From positions 1 through 9,086 of the forward strand of contig DATEVB010000005.1 of the NCBI GenBank assembly GCA_035282865.1: 9,086 nucleotides of DNA. The letters are read 5' to 3'. Positions 1 to 6,691 of the stretch are shown here, piece after piece. How positions within the stretch are numbered: the first letter of the stretch is position 1; each line of letters opens with the position of its first letter. Source of the stretch: UBA4744 sp035282865. GTDB lineage: Bacteria; Actinomycetota; Acidimicrobiia; Spongiisociales; UBA4744. Position numbers and translations under genes: made by a program. Below the pieces are notes generated by a model. It was not told the origin of the DNA, searched no databases, and was given only the letters and a program-made list of their open reading frames with translations.

Positions 1-1
1 C

Positions 2-1126
2 GACGACCCGCAGGAGGCGGAGCAGGCCAGGATCGCCACCTTCGAGCTCCAGCAGGGCCGTCCCGGCTATCGGGACCTCTGGCAGCAACTCCACGACATC
101 TCGATGGCGGCCCACCGCCGCGACTTCGCCAGCCTGGGAGTCGAATTCGATCTCTGGTACGGCGAATCCACCGTACACGGACGGATCGACTCGATGATCG
201 AACGCCTCGACCGGGCCGGCGTGGTCGCCAAGAGCGAGGGCGCCCTGGTCATCGCCATCGACGACCCGGGCGACAAGACCGAAATGCCCCCCTTCCTGGT
301 CGCCAAGTCCGATGGAGGATTCCTCTATTCGACCACCGATCTGGCCACCATCGAACAACGGGTCGACGACTTGGACCGTGAACTCCTCCTGTATGTCGTC
401 GATGCGCGCCAGGCGTTCCACTTCGAGCAAGTATTCCGGGCGGCCCGGCGCGGCGGCATCGCGCCGGAGAGCGTCGGGCTGGAGCACATCAAGTTCGGGA
501 CCATGAACGGCCCCGACGGCAAACCGTTCCAGACACGCAAAGGTGGAGTGCTCAAGCTGCACGATTTGATCTCCCTGGTCACCGCCGCGGCCGACGAACG
601 CCTTTCGGAAGCCGACATCGCCCAGGAATACCCGCGAGCAGAGCGAGCCGAGATCGCCCGAATGGTCGGCCTGGCCGCCCTGAAGTTCGGGGATCTGAGC
701 AATCACCGAACCTCTAACTACCTGTTCGATCTGGACCGATTTGCATCGTTTGAGGGAAAGACCGGGCCCTATCTGCAGTATTCGGCGGTTCGGATCAAGT
801 CGATCCTCCGTAACGCGCAGGAGGCCGGACTGGCGCCAGGTCCGCTCGTGCCACCCGGCGTCGAGAGGGAACGCAACCTGATGCTCTACCTGGCACGGCT
901 GCCCGAGGTGCTCGAGCGAACCTTCGAACTCCGCGCACCCAACCACGTTGCCGAATATGCCTACGATCTCGCTACTCAGTTCAACCGCTTCTACGAAGAA
1001 TGCCACATCCTCCGGGAGTCTGACCCGGCCCGCCAGGCGTCCTGGCTGACCCTCGTCGATCTGACCTTGCGGGAACTCAACCTGGTGCTCGGTCTGCTCG
1101 GAATCGAGGTTCCCGACCGGATGTAG
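2..1126 (+). CDS. argS: Arginyl-tRNA synthetase, 5'-truncated by the window edge
   Basis: Cytoplasmic class I aminoacyl-tRNA synthetase that attaches arginine to tRNA-Arg using ATP. The frame is open from base 2, so 374 C-terminal residues are visible. The N-terminal Add-1 domain and the HIGH signature lie off the window. Family landmarks seen: VEFDLWYGES near bases 130-165; GPDGKPFQTRKGG near 510-546, the stretch that stands in for KMSKS in ArgRS; YLQYSAVRIKSI near 770-805, opening the anticodon-binding DALR domain; NHVAEYAYDLATQFNRFYE near 940-1000; and a C-terminus LGIEVPDRM, close to the usual ending of the family. The ATG at 104 is internal, not the start, because family-like sequence continues upstream of it. 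The reading frame is intact to TAG. The next gene starts about 100 bases later on the same strand. Identification is secure. Confidence 0.97.
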   Translation, partial: DDPQEAEQARIATFELQQGRPGYRDLWQQLHDISMAAHRRDFASLGVEFDLWYGESTVHGRIDSMIERLDRAGVVAKSEGALVIAIDDPGDKTEMPPFLVAKSDGGFLYSTTDLATIEQRVDDLDRELLLYVVDARQAFHFEQVFRAARRGGIAPESVGLEHIKFGTMNGPDGKPFQTRKGGVLKLHDLISLVTAAADERLSEADIAQEYPRAERAEIARMVGLAALKFGDLSNHRTSNYLFDLDRFASFEGKTGPYLQYSAVRIKSILRNAQEAGLAPGPLVPPGVERERNLMLYLARLPEVLERTFELRAPNHVAEYAYDLATQFNRFYEECHILRESDPARQASWLTLVDLTLRELNLVLGLLGIEVPDRM

Positions 1127-1196
1127 ACCACGGGTCTATCGAATTGCCCGGCTGGCCGGCCGGAACCGTGAGCGGTTCGAAACCCGACCGGTCGGG
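1124..1196 (+). other. Three self-complementary elements between argS and the acetyltransferase gene
   Basis: Three perfect inverted repeats lie in a row. The first is TAGACC-ACG-GGTCTA at 1124-1138, which includes the argS stop codon. The second is GAACCG-TGAG-CGGTTC at 1163-1178. The third is the 14-base palindrome CCCGACCGGTCGGG at 1183-1196. None is followed by a run of T, so these are not classical intrinsic terminators. The first two could fold as short RNA hairpins that end or stabilise the argS transcript. The third, a gapless palindrome just upstream of the next gene, looks more like a protein-binding site (operator). The repeats are seen directly; the roles are inferred. Confidence 0.4.
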
Positions 1197-1214
1197 GTCA
1201 CTTCCCGACGGTTC

Positions 1215-1220
1215 TATGCT
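1215..1220 (+). promoter_or_regulatory. Possible -10 box (TATGCT) for a leaderless acetyltransferase mRNA
   Basis: TATGCT matches the -10 consensus TATAAT at four of six positions. It ends seven bases before the ATG at 1228, which would place the transcription start on or next to the start codon. No Shine-Dalgarno sequence precedes either ATG (1216 or 1228), which fits a leaderless message, a common arrangement in actinobacteria. I see no convincing -35 box; the palindrome at 1183-1196 covers part of that area. Confidence 0.35.
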
Positions 1221-1227
1221 CCCCACC

Positions 1228-2097
1228 ATGACCGTCCGACCGGCACGACCTGAGGACAAGGCGGCCATTGCCGCCTTCACCACCAACACGTTTGCGTGGG
1301 GCGACTACGTGGCCGATGCCTTCGATGCATGGATGGCGGATCCCGACGGTCAGATCCTGGTCGCAGCCAACGATTCGGACCAGGCCATCGGCATGGCACG
1401 AGTGGCCATGCTGTCTTCTAACGAGGCGTGGGCGCAGGCCGCCCGAGTTCACCCGGATCACCGGCGACGGGGTATCGGCGGTCGGTTGACGGATGCGGGA
1501 GAGACCTGGGCGGCAGGGCGGGGGGCGCTCGTCATGCGCCTCGTGACCGAAGATTGGAACGAACCCGCCCGGATGCAGGTCGAGAAGTCGGGATACCGCT
1601 TAGTGGCGAAGTGGGCGATGGCGCAAAGGAGCGTCGGCAGTTCGGTACCGACCGTTCCCGGAAACGGCGGCCGGAGGGCGCCGGCCGAGGAGCGATTGCG
1701 ACCGGCCTCGGTCCACGAGGCAGAACCGGCGTTTCTGGCCTGGTCGACCGGCGATTTGATCACGGCCGGACACGGCCTGTTTCCCGCCCTCGATTGGATG
1801 TGGCGTCAAATGACCCTCGGTGACGTGGCCCAAGCGGCCCGGTCCCGATCCCTGTGGGATTGCCCGGCCGGGTGGCTGATTGGCACGATCGAAGAGGACA
1901 TGTTCTGGGTTTCCTGGATCGTCACCGGTCCCGAGGACGCCAGGCGACTGCTGAAAGCCGCCCTTGATCTGGCGGATGAGCAAGGAGCAGAGCGTTTGCG
2001 CATTCTGTTCCCTCAGACCGACTGGCTGCTGCGGGCCGTCAATCGGGCCGGCCTGGAACTCCACCCGTTACTCGTGTACGAGAAGCCGGTGGGTTAG
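1228..2097 (+). CDS. GNAT family N-acetyltransferase, apparent double domain
   Basis: Probable acetyl-CoA-dependent N-acetyltransferase of 289 residues; substrate unknown. It opens with TVRPARPEDKAAI, a typical first strand and helix of the GNAT fold. Residues 73-87 carry the acetyl-CoA pyrophosphate-binding motif A (VHPDHRRRGIGGRL, with the R-x-x-G-x-G core at 79-84), followed by the expected helix and by EKSGYRLV, the usual late-GNAT region. From about residue 151 a second segment begins with RLRPASVHEAEPAFLAW, resembling another GNAT start but lacking a recognisable R-x-x-G-x-G loop. This suggests a tandem GNAT whose second half no longer binds the cofactor. The ATG at 1228 is preferred over the ATG at 1216 and a TTG at 1144 because GNAT homology starts right after it and a -10-like box sits seven bases upstream. 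The gene converges on the - strand operon with only 35 bases between stops. Confidence 0.86.
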   Translation: MTVRPARPEDKAAIAAFTTNTFAWGDYVADAFDAWMADPDGQILVAANDSDQAIGMARVAMLSSNEAWAQAARVHPDHRRRGIGGRLTDAGETWAAGRGALVMRLVTEDWNEPARMQVEKSGYRLVAKWAMAQRSVGSSVPTVPGNGGRRAPAEERLRPASVHEAEPAFLAWSTGDLITAGHGLFPALDWMWRQMTLGDVAQAARSRSLWDCPAGWLIGTIEEDMFWVSWIVTGPEDARRLLKAALDLADEQGAERLRILFPQTDWLLRAVNRAGLELHPLLVYEKPVG

Positions 2098-2140
2098 GAA
2101 GAAAGTAACCAGCTGCCGGCGTCCCGGCTCATTCAGCCGG
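2092..2140. terminator. Candidate bidirectional terminator between convergent genes
   Basis: Two short inverted repeats lie between and over the stops of the acetyltransferase gene (TAG 2095-2097) and the membrane protein gene (complement of 2133-2135). GGTTA/TAACC at 2092-2096 and 2106-2110 has a 9-base loop. CCGGCT-CATTC-AGCCGG at 2124-2140 is a perfect 6-bp stem. No T run follows in either direction, so any terminator activity would be of the non-canonical kind common in GC-rich genomes. This is inferred mainly from the convergent layout. Confidence 0.35.
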
Positions 2141-2741
2141 TGAACATGACGTCGAACACAATCACCGTCCCGATCACCCACAACGAGTAGAGAACGGGCA
2201 GCTCGATCAGGTCCAACCAGGGTTTGTCGGCGTAGAGACGCCGCACACCCCACAGGGTTGCGGCCCCCAATAGCAGGGTGGCAGTCAAGCCGGCGACGCC
2301 GGTGGCCATCAGGACGTCGTTGGCGATACCGAACGTGGACGGTAGGTCTTCGACGTACCTCTCGATGAACCGTCCGATGAACAGGAGGATGCCACCCACC
2401 AACAGGAGTGAACCCGCCCGGATGAGGAGAATCTCGACTTCTGAACCGGTGCGGGCGCGTTGAGAACGAATCGGGCCTTCGACCGCCACTCCCAGCGCAA
2501 ACGCTCCGAATACGGCGATCACCAGACCGGATCCCAGCATCTCGCCGGTCGACTTGGTCAATCCAACATCGAAGATCTCGAACCCGTCCAGGAGTACGAC
2601 GATGGCCAGAGATACCAGGGCCGTGCCAACCACCAGCAGACCAACATCAAAGGTCGTGCCGGTGATGCGCCGAAACAGCCGGAACAGACGCCTGGTCTCC
2701 GGCTCGGCAGCTTCTTGGATCATGACCTGCGGATCGTCCAC
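2133..2741 (-). CDS. Five-helix integral membrane protein, last gene of the glc operon, function unknown
   Basis: I do not recognise the family. The 202-residue product has a short charged N-terminal part (RRLFRLFRRI, about residues 17-26) followed by five predicted membrane helices at roughly 33-51, 67-87, 104-123, 143-165 and 182-200. No signal peptide, metal-binding or catalytic motif is evident. The GTG at 2741 is chosen as start because AGGAG lies eight bases upstream of it (2754-2750 on the - strand). The GTG at 2750 overlaps that site, and the ATG at 2723 lacks a good one. The gene follows glcF after 38 bases on the same strand, so it is probably cotranscribed with glcDEF. A role as membrane partner or in glycolate/lactate handling is possible from position only. 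It has too few helices to resemble the LctP/GlcA glycolate permeases. Confidence 0.75.
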   Translation of the reverse strand: MDDPQVMIQEAAEPETRRLFRLFRRITGTTFDVGLLVVGTALVSLAIVVLLDGFEIFDVGLTKSTGEMLGSGLVIAVFGAFALGVAVEGPIRSQRARTGSEVEILLIRAGSLLLVGGILLFIGRFIERYVEDLPSTFGIANDVLMATGVAGLTATLLLGAATLWGVRRLYADKPWLDLIELPVLYSLWVIGTVIVFDVMFTG

Positions 2742-2749
2742 GGTCCCCA

Positions 2750-2754
2750 CTCCT
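2750..2754 (-). promoter_or_regulatory. Shine-Dalgarno AGGAG that decides the membrane protein start
   Basis: On the - strand AGGAG is followed by eight bases and then GTG at 2741, an ideal spacing. The upstream GTG at 2750 shares bases with the site, so it is unlikely to be the start. Confidence 0.55.
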
Positions 2755-2779
2755 GGAGTTGGCGTGCGGTCGGCACAGC

Positions 2780-4030
2780 CTACTCGGGCTCACCGGTACC
2801 CCGGAGTTCGTTCTCCCGCAGGGCTTCCCAATAGAGCTCAACCGGGTGAGCGATTCGATACCAGTTCTCGAGGTGGGCACGCACCTGCATCTCACACCCC
2901 GGGTTGGCCGACGCCACCACGGTCGATCCGGTCCCCCGAATCTGGGCCGCCTTGTTCTCGCCCAGCCGGTGTGAGGTCTCGGGGTGCAGCATGGAGTAGA
3001 GGCCGGCCGCCCCGCAACACTGATCGTCGGCCAGGTCAAGAGGTTGGTAACCGGCTGCCGCGACGATGGTCCGTGGGGCTTCAACGATGCGCTGGGCGTG
3101 CCGCAGATGGCAGGGATCCTGGACGGCCACCGCCCCCCGGTTGGTGGACATCTTCGGAAGTCGACCCTCATCGATGGCCGTGGCGACGACCTCTGTGATG
3201 TCCCGGGCACGATCGGCAAGAATCACCCCTCCGTCGCCCGCCCACTGGGCATACTCCTTGAGGTGCGAACTGCAACCGGCCGCGTTGCTGATAACCAGAT
3301 CGGTGCCTTGCAGCGCCCAAATGTTCCGAGCGGCCAACCGGCGAGCGCGCCTCGTATCTCCATCGTGGGCGGCCAGGGCTCCACAGCAGGTCTGAGATGA
3401 GGGAACCACGACCCGATAGCCCGCTCTATTCAACACTTCGATGGTTGCTTCATGGACGCCCCCGAACCAGGGGTCCATGACACAGCCGGCCAGAAGGGCG
3501 ATGGTGCCGATTTCTTCGCCCTTGGCCAGATGGACGGTGCCGCGGACGGTCGGCAGTGGGCGCGGCACATCCCGCATTCCGGCCAGGCTCGACCTGATCA
3601 CGGCGGGAAAGAGACGGACGGCGCCCATTCGGCGGGCCAGGCCGATGGCTCTGGTGGCCAGCCGCAGCGGCCACGGAGCAGCCACCAACCGCCCGAGGAG
3701 AGCATGGCGAAGCCGCCGCACCGGGTCCGGCCGCTGTGCCGTCAACTCCGCCCGGGCTCCTTCCATGGCCCGGCCGAACGGGACCAGCGAGGGACACTCC
3801 GCTTCACACGCCCGGCATTGCAGGCAGAACGACATCATGTCCTCGAAGGCATCATCGATTGCGATGACGTCACCAGCCACAGCTCGCATGGCAGCGATTC
3901 GTCCACGCGGAGAAGCCGTCTCATCGCCCGTCAACCGATAGGTGGGACAATGCGGGAGGCACAGCCCGCAATCGACACAAGCACTGAGCTCGGCTCGCCG
4001 CGGAGCGTCAGCAGTGACCCAGCCCATCAC
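2780..4030 (-). CDS. glcF: Glycolate oxidase iron-sulfur subunit GlcF
   Basis: Electron-transfer subunit of the GlcDEF complex, which oxidises glycolate (and often D-lactate) to glyoxylate at the inner face of the membrane. The 416-residue product has the full family layout. Two ferredoxin-like 4Fe-4S motifs are visible: C18-x2-C21-x2-C24-x3-C28-P and C69-x2-C72-x2-C75-x3-C79-P. Two cysteine-rich CCG domains follow: the first with C183, the pair C215-C216-G and C253; the second with C307-H308, the pair C338-C339-G and C379. All expected ligands are present and the length is normal for GlcF. The start is either GTG at 4030 (4-base GTGA overlap with the glcE stop) or ATG at 4027 (TGATG overlap). 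Either gives translational coupling to glcE, and the choice changes the protein by one residue. Other CCG proteins such as LutA or heterodisulfide reductase subunits are excluded by the two ferredoxin motifs and the GlcDE neighbours. Confidence 0.94.
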   Translation of the reverse strand: MMGWVTADAPRRAELSACVDCGLCLPHCPTYRLTGDETASPRGRIAAMRAVAGDVIAIDDAFEDMMSFCLQCRACEAECPSLVPFGRAMEGARAELTAQRPDPVRRLRHALLGRLVAAPWPLRLATRAIGLARRMGAVRLFPAVIRSSLAGMRDVPRPLPTVRGTVHLAKGEEIGTIALLAGCVMDPWFGGVHEATIEVLNRAGYRVVVPSSQTCCGALAAHDGDTRRARRLAARNIWALQGTDLVISNAAGCSSHLKEYAQWAGDGGVILADRARDITEVVATAIDEGRLPKMSTNRGAVAVQDPCHLRHAQRIVEAPRTIVAAAGYQPLDLADDQCCGAAGLYSMLHPETSHRLGENKAAQIRGTGSTVVASANPGCEMQVRAHLENWYRIAHPVELYWEALRENELRGTGEPE

Positions 4031-5145
4031 AAACCCCCCGGCAACCGGCCCGGGTTGACGATCCGATCGGGGTCAAACCGGGCCACCACCCGACGCTGCA
4101 AATCCATCCCTGCTGGAGGGGTGCCCCAAGGATCGAACGACTCGTGGACGTGCCCAGGAGCTTCGATGAGCACGAGCGCGCCGCCGTGGCTCTCCGCCCA
4201 GCGGCGCACCTCGCCAAAGCTCACCGGATCGAAGTCGGCCGCGCCGATCCGGGCTTCACCAACTCCCGGCAACGCCTGGTAGCTCCACGAGGCCGGGATC
4301 TGTTCGAGCGCGTCGGGTAGCAACCGGGGGGCGACACGTAGGGAGAGCCGGATGGATCCGGCGGGAGCCCCGGGCCACCGCAATCCCTCTTCGTGGCCAC
4401 CACCGAGTTCGGCTGTCCGCGCCTCAACCTCGGCGGGCGTTCCCGCCAGGAACACGAGCACCCGGTCGGGCTCCTCGACCACTGCCAAGGGGCGATAGCC
4501 GTAATCGGGCCTTGCCTCCGGTAGCGTCACCGTCCTGGCGGCCGCCGGGAGCGGCCAGAGTTTGAGGCAGACCCGGCCGATGAGCCCCAACGAGCCGAAA
4601 GAACCGGTTGCCAGCCGGGGCAGATCGTAACCCGTGACGTTTTTCACGACCCGACCCCCTCCCCGCACGAGTCGCCCATCGCCGGTCACCACCTCAACCT
4701 CCAACATCCGATCCCGGGTCGGCCCGTACCGCAACCGCCGGAACCCTGAGATGCCGGCCGCCACCGCACCACCGACCGTTCCATCTCCGGGAACCTCTGG
4801 AAGGACGGCAGTTTGGGAGCGCCCGGCCAGTAGATCTTCGAGGTCGGCCACTCGCACCCCGGCCTCGACGACGACGGTCAGATCCTCCGGTTGCCAATCG
4901 ACGATTGAATCCAGGCGGGCGGTCGAGAGCACGATGGCCGGGTCGACCCGGCCGCCCATACCTTGATGGGTACCGCCACCCCACACCAGAACGGGCAGGG
5001 AGTGTTCAGACGCCACGGACAGAACTGCGGCCGCCTCATCGAGAGTGGAAGGTGCGACCACGACCGCTTCGTCGGCAACACCTTCGATCGGATCGGATAG
5101 GAAGGCGGCCAGGCGGCGCTGCAACGCCGATTTCACCGACGTCAT
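4027..5145 (-). CDS. glcE: Glycolate oxidase FAD-binding subunit GlcE
   Basis: Second flavoprotein subunit of glycolate oxidase. The 372-residue product carries a PCMH-type FAD-binding domain: PSTLDEAAAVL near residue 32, the FAD loop WGGGTHQGMGG at 55-65, EVPGDGTVGGAVAAG at about 117-131, and KNVTGYDLPRLATGSFGSLG at 168-187. The C-terminal half is less conserved and ends in DPDRIVNPGRLP, a signature of this family. GlcE is shorter than GlcD and lacks its C-terminal domain with the GEHG motif, as expected. The ATG at 5145 is the start: it forms an ATGA overlap with the glcD stop and has GAGGGA upstream. An in-frame start at 5187 would add 14 residues inside glcD without family resemblance. 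The gene is coupled to glcD upstream and glcF downstream by 4-base overlaps. Confidence 0.93.
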   Translation of the reverse strand: MTSVKSALQRRLAAFLSDPIEGVADEAVVVAPSTLDEAAAVLSVASEHSLPVLVWGGGTHQGMGGRVDPAIVLSTARLDSIVDWQPEDLTVVVEAGVRVADLEDLLAGRSQTAVLPEVPGDGTVGGAVAAGISGFRRLRYGPTRDRMLEVEVVTGDGRLVRGGGRVVKNVTGYDLPRLATGSFGSLGLIGRVCLKLWPLPAAARTVTLPEARPDYGYRPLAVVEEPDRVLVFLAGTPAEVEARTAELGGGHEEGLRWPGAPAGSIRLSLRVAPRLLPDALEQIPASWSYQALPGVGEARIGAADFDPVSFGEVRRWAESHGGALVLIEAPGHVHESFDPWGTPPAGMDLQRRVVARFDPDRIVNPGRLPGGL

Positions 5146-6566
5146 ATCCAGGTTCCCTCGAGAACCGGCCGTCCGATGTCGAAGCATCTGGATCCGGCCG
5201 GGAGCACCTTGTCGGGGTTGAACAACCCGCCGGGATCGAAGGCTTCGATCAGCCGGGCCTGGGCGTCGAGGTCCGCCTCGGAAAACGCGAGCGGCATGAG
5301 GTCACGCTTCTCCAAGCCGATTCCATGCTCCCCCGAGAGGGCGCCGCCTGCCGCCACACATACTCTGGCAAGCTCGTCGGCAGCCGCCCGCACCCTATCC
5401 AGCACGCCTTCCTCGGTAGCATCGAAGGCCATCAGCGGGTGCAGATTGCCGTCTCCCGCATGGAACACGTTCATCACGACGAGGTTGTTGCGTTCGGCGA
5501 TCTGGGAAATCTTGGCCATGACCTCCACCAATTTGGTGCGCGGCACAACGGTGTCGTGCAGGTAGTAGTCGGGAGCGGTCTGCGCCACCGCGCCAAAGGC
5601 CGCCTTGCGGCCCTTCCAGAGCAACGCACGCTCTGCTTCGTCGGCGGCCACCCGTATCTCGGTGGAGTGGTTGGACTCAGCGAAGGCGCGCACCAACTCC
5701 GCCTCGGATTCAACCGCGGCCGGGTGACCGGTGACTTCGGCCAGCAACACCGCGGCGGCGGTGGTCGGGAAACCTGCTCTCACAAACCGCTCCACGGCTG
5801 CGGTCATCGGCTGGTCCATCATTTCCAGGGCCGCAGGAACGATCCCCCCGGCGATGACTTCCGACACGGTGGCCGCGGCATCCTCAACCCGGTCGTATGC
5901 GGCGAGCAGCGTGCGAACGGCCGGCGGGTTGGGGGTCAGTTTGACGAGTGCCCGGGTGACGATGCCCAGCGTGCCCTCCGACCCGACCACGATCCCCCGC
6001 AGATCCAGGCCGATCGGATCGGGGGCGTCGCCGCCAAGCACGACCATCTCGCCGGTGGCAGTGATCAGTTCGACAGCCAGCACGTGATTGACGGTGCTGC
6101 CTTCTGCCAGGCAGTGCGGTCCTCCGCTGTTGTTGGCCACGTTGCCGCCGATGGTGCAGGCTGCCTGGGAGGAAGGATCAGGTGCGAAGTGAAGGCCGTA
6201 CGGGGCCGTGTGCCGGCTGAGGTCGAGATTGAGCACACCGGCCCCCACCCAGGCACTCCGACTTTCGGCATCCACCTCGATCTGTGTCATCCGGGTCAGT
6301 GAAACGACCAGCGAGGGACGGGTCGGGACCGCACCACCGGCCAGACCGGTTCCGGCCCCGCGCGGCACCACCGGGATCCCGTGACGAGCGGCGATCCGGA
6401 CGATCTCGATCACCTCGCCGGCGCTTTCCGGAAGGGTCACGACCGCCACGTCGCCCCTCTTGATACCACCGTCCTTGCCGTAGACGTACGTGCGGAGCGG
6501 ATCGGCCAGGACCCGATCGTCGCCAAGCAGATGTTGCAGCTCACGAACCAGCGTCACGTGCCTCAC
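5142..6566 (-). CDS. glcD: Glycolate oxidase catalytic FAD subunit GlcD
   Basis: Flavoprotein of the glycolate/D-lactate dehydrogenase family that carries out 2-hydroxyacid oxidation in the GlcDEF complex. It has about 474 residues from the chosen start. The N-terminal FAD-binding domain shows PRGAGTGLAGG at 68-78, CTIGGNVANNSGGPHC and VVGSEGTLGIVT. The C-terminal FAD-linked oxidase domain shows the conserved FHAGDGNLHP (H369, H376) and SGEHGIGLEKR (H414), and ends near FNPDKVLP. All expected motifs are intact. Start choice is uncertain: homology begins around VRHVTLVRELQHLLGDD, so GTG at 6566 is preferred, with GTG at 6557 or 6581 as alternatives; the last has AAGG four bases upstream. The frame stays open to ATG 6671, but that extra stretch is proline- and glycine-rich, lacks family resemblance and lies in the divergent promoter region. 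First gene of the operon. Confidence 0.95.
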   Translation of the reverse strand: MRHVTLVRELQHLLGDDRVLADPLRTYVYGKDGGIKRGDVAVVTLPESAGEVIEIVRIAARHGIPVVPRGAGTGLAGGAVPTRPSLVVSLTRMTQIEVDAESRSAWVGAGVLNLDLSRHTAPYGLHFAPDPSSQAACTIGGNVANNSGGPHCLAEGSTVNHVLAVELITATGEMVVLGGDAPDPIGLDLRGIVVGSEGTLGIVTRALVKLTPNPPAVRTLLAAYDRVEDAAATVSEVIAGGIVPAALEMMDQPMTAAVERFVRAGFPTTAAAVLLAEVTGHPAAVESEAELVRAFAESNHSTEIRVAADEAERALLWKGRKAAFGAVAQTAPDYYLHDTVVPRTKLVEVMAKISQIAERNNLVVMNVFHAGDGNLHPLMAFDATEEGVLDRVRAAADELARVCVAAGGALSGEHGIGLEKRDLMPLAFSEADLDAQARLIEAFDPGGLFNPDKVLPAGSRCFDIGRPVLEGTWI

Positions 6567-6691
6567 GCTAGCGGAGACCACCGGGCCTTCTGCCGGAGGG
6601 TAACTCTTCGGCCCGGCTGGAGGTCTGATCCAAAATCCACGACCGGGTACGATATGCAACCCACCAGTCATCAACCGACGGGAAATACCCC
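6567..6691. promoter_or_regulatory. Divergent promoter region between glcD and the 593-residue gene
   Basis: About 125 bases separate two divergently transcribed genes, so both promoters should lie here. On the + strand TACGAT at 6648-6653 is a -10 candidate (four of six to consensus) with a weak CTGATC 17 bases upstream, giving a leader of about 30 bases. On the - strand I find only weak candidates, such as TTGCAT at 6659-6654. ACGGGA at 6678-6683 is a modest ribosome binding site eight bases before the GTG at 6692. I see no strong palindromic operator. The assignment rests mostly on layout. Confidence 0.4.

Noticed and set aside
1163..1178. Classical Rho-independent terminator after argS
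   Set aside because: The hairpin is perfect but short, and no T-rich tract follows it, so it was listed only as a self-complementary element.
1144..1227. TTG 1144 as the acetyltransferase start
   Set aside because: The added 28 residues have no GNAT resemblance and would be encoded across two palindromic elements in the intergenic region. ATG 1228 fits the fold start better.
1600..2064. A 154-codon - strand frame opposite the acetyltransferase
   Set aside because: The + strand gene carries a clear GNAT motif; the opposite product shows none.
2554..3198. A 214-codon + strand frame opposite the membrane protein and glcF, and a similar - strand frame at 2647-3219
   Set aside because: Both straddle well-supported genes and yield arginine/proline/serine-rich products without motifs.
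3452..4282. A 276-codon + strand frame opposite glcF and glcE
   Set aside because: It crosses the junction of two secure - strand genes and has low-complexity composition with no family resemblance.
4905..6302. A 465-codon open frame on the + strand antisense to glcE and glcD
   Set aside because: It lies wholly opposite two genes with complete family motifs, and its product has no recognisable domain. Long antisense frames are expected in GC-rich DNA.
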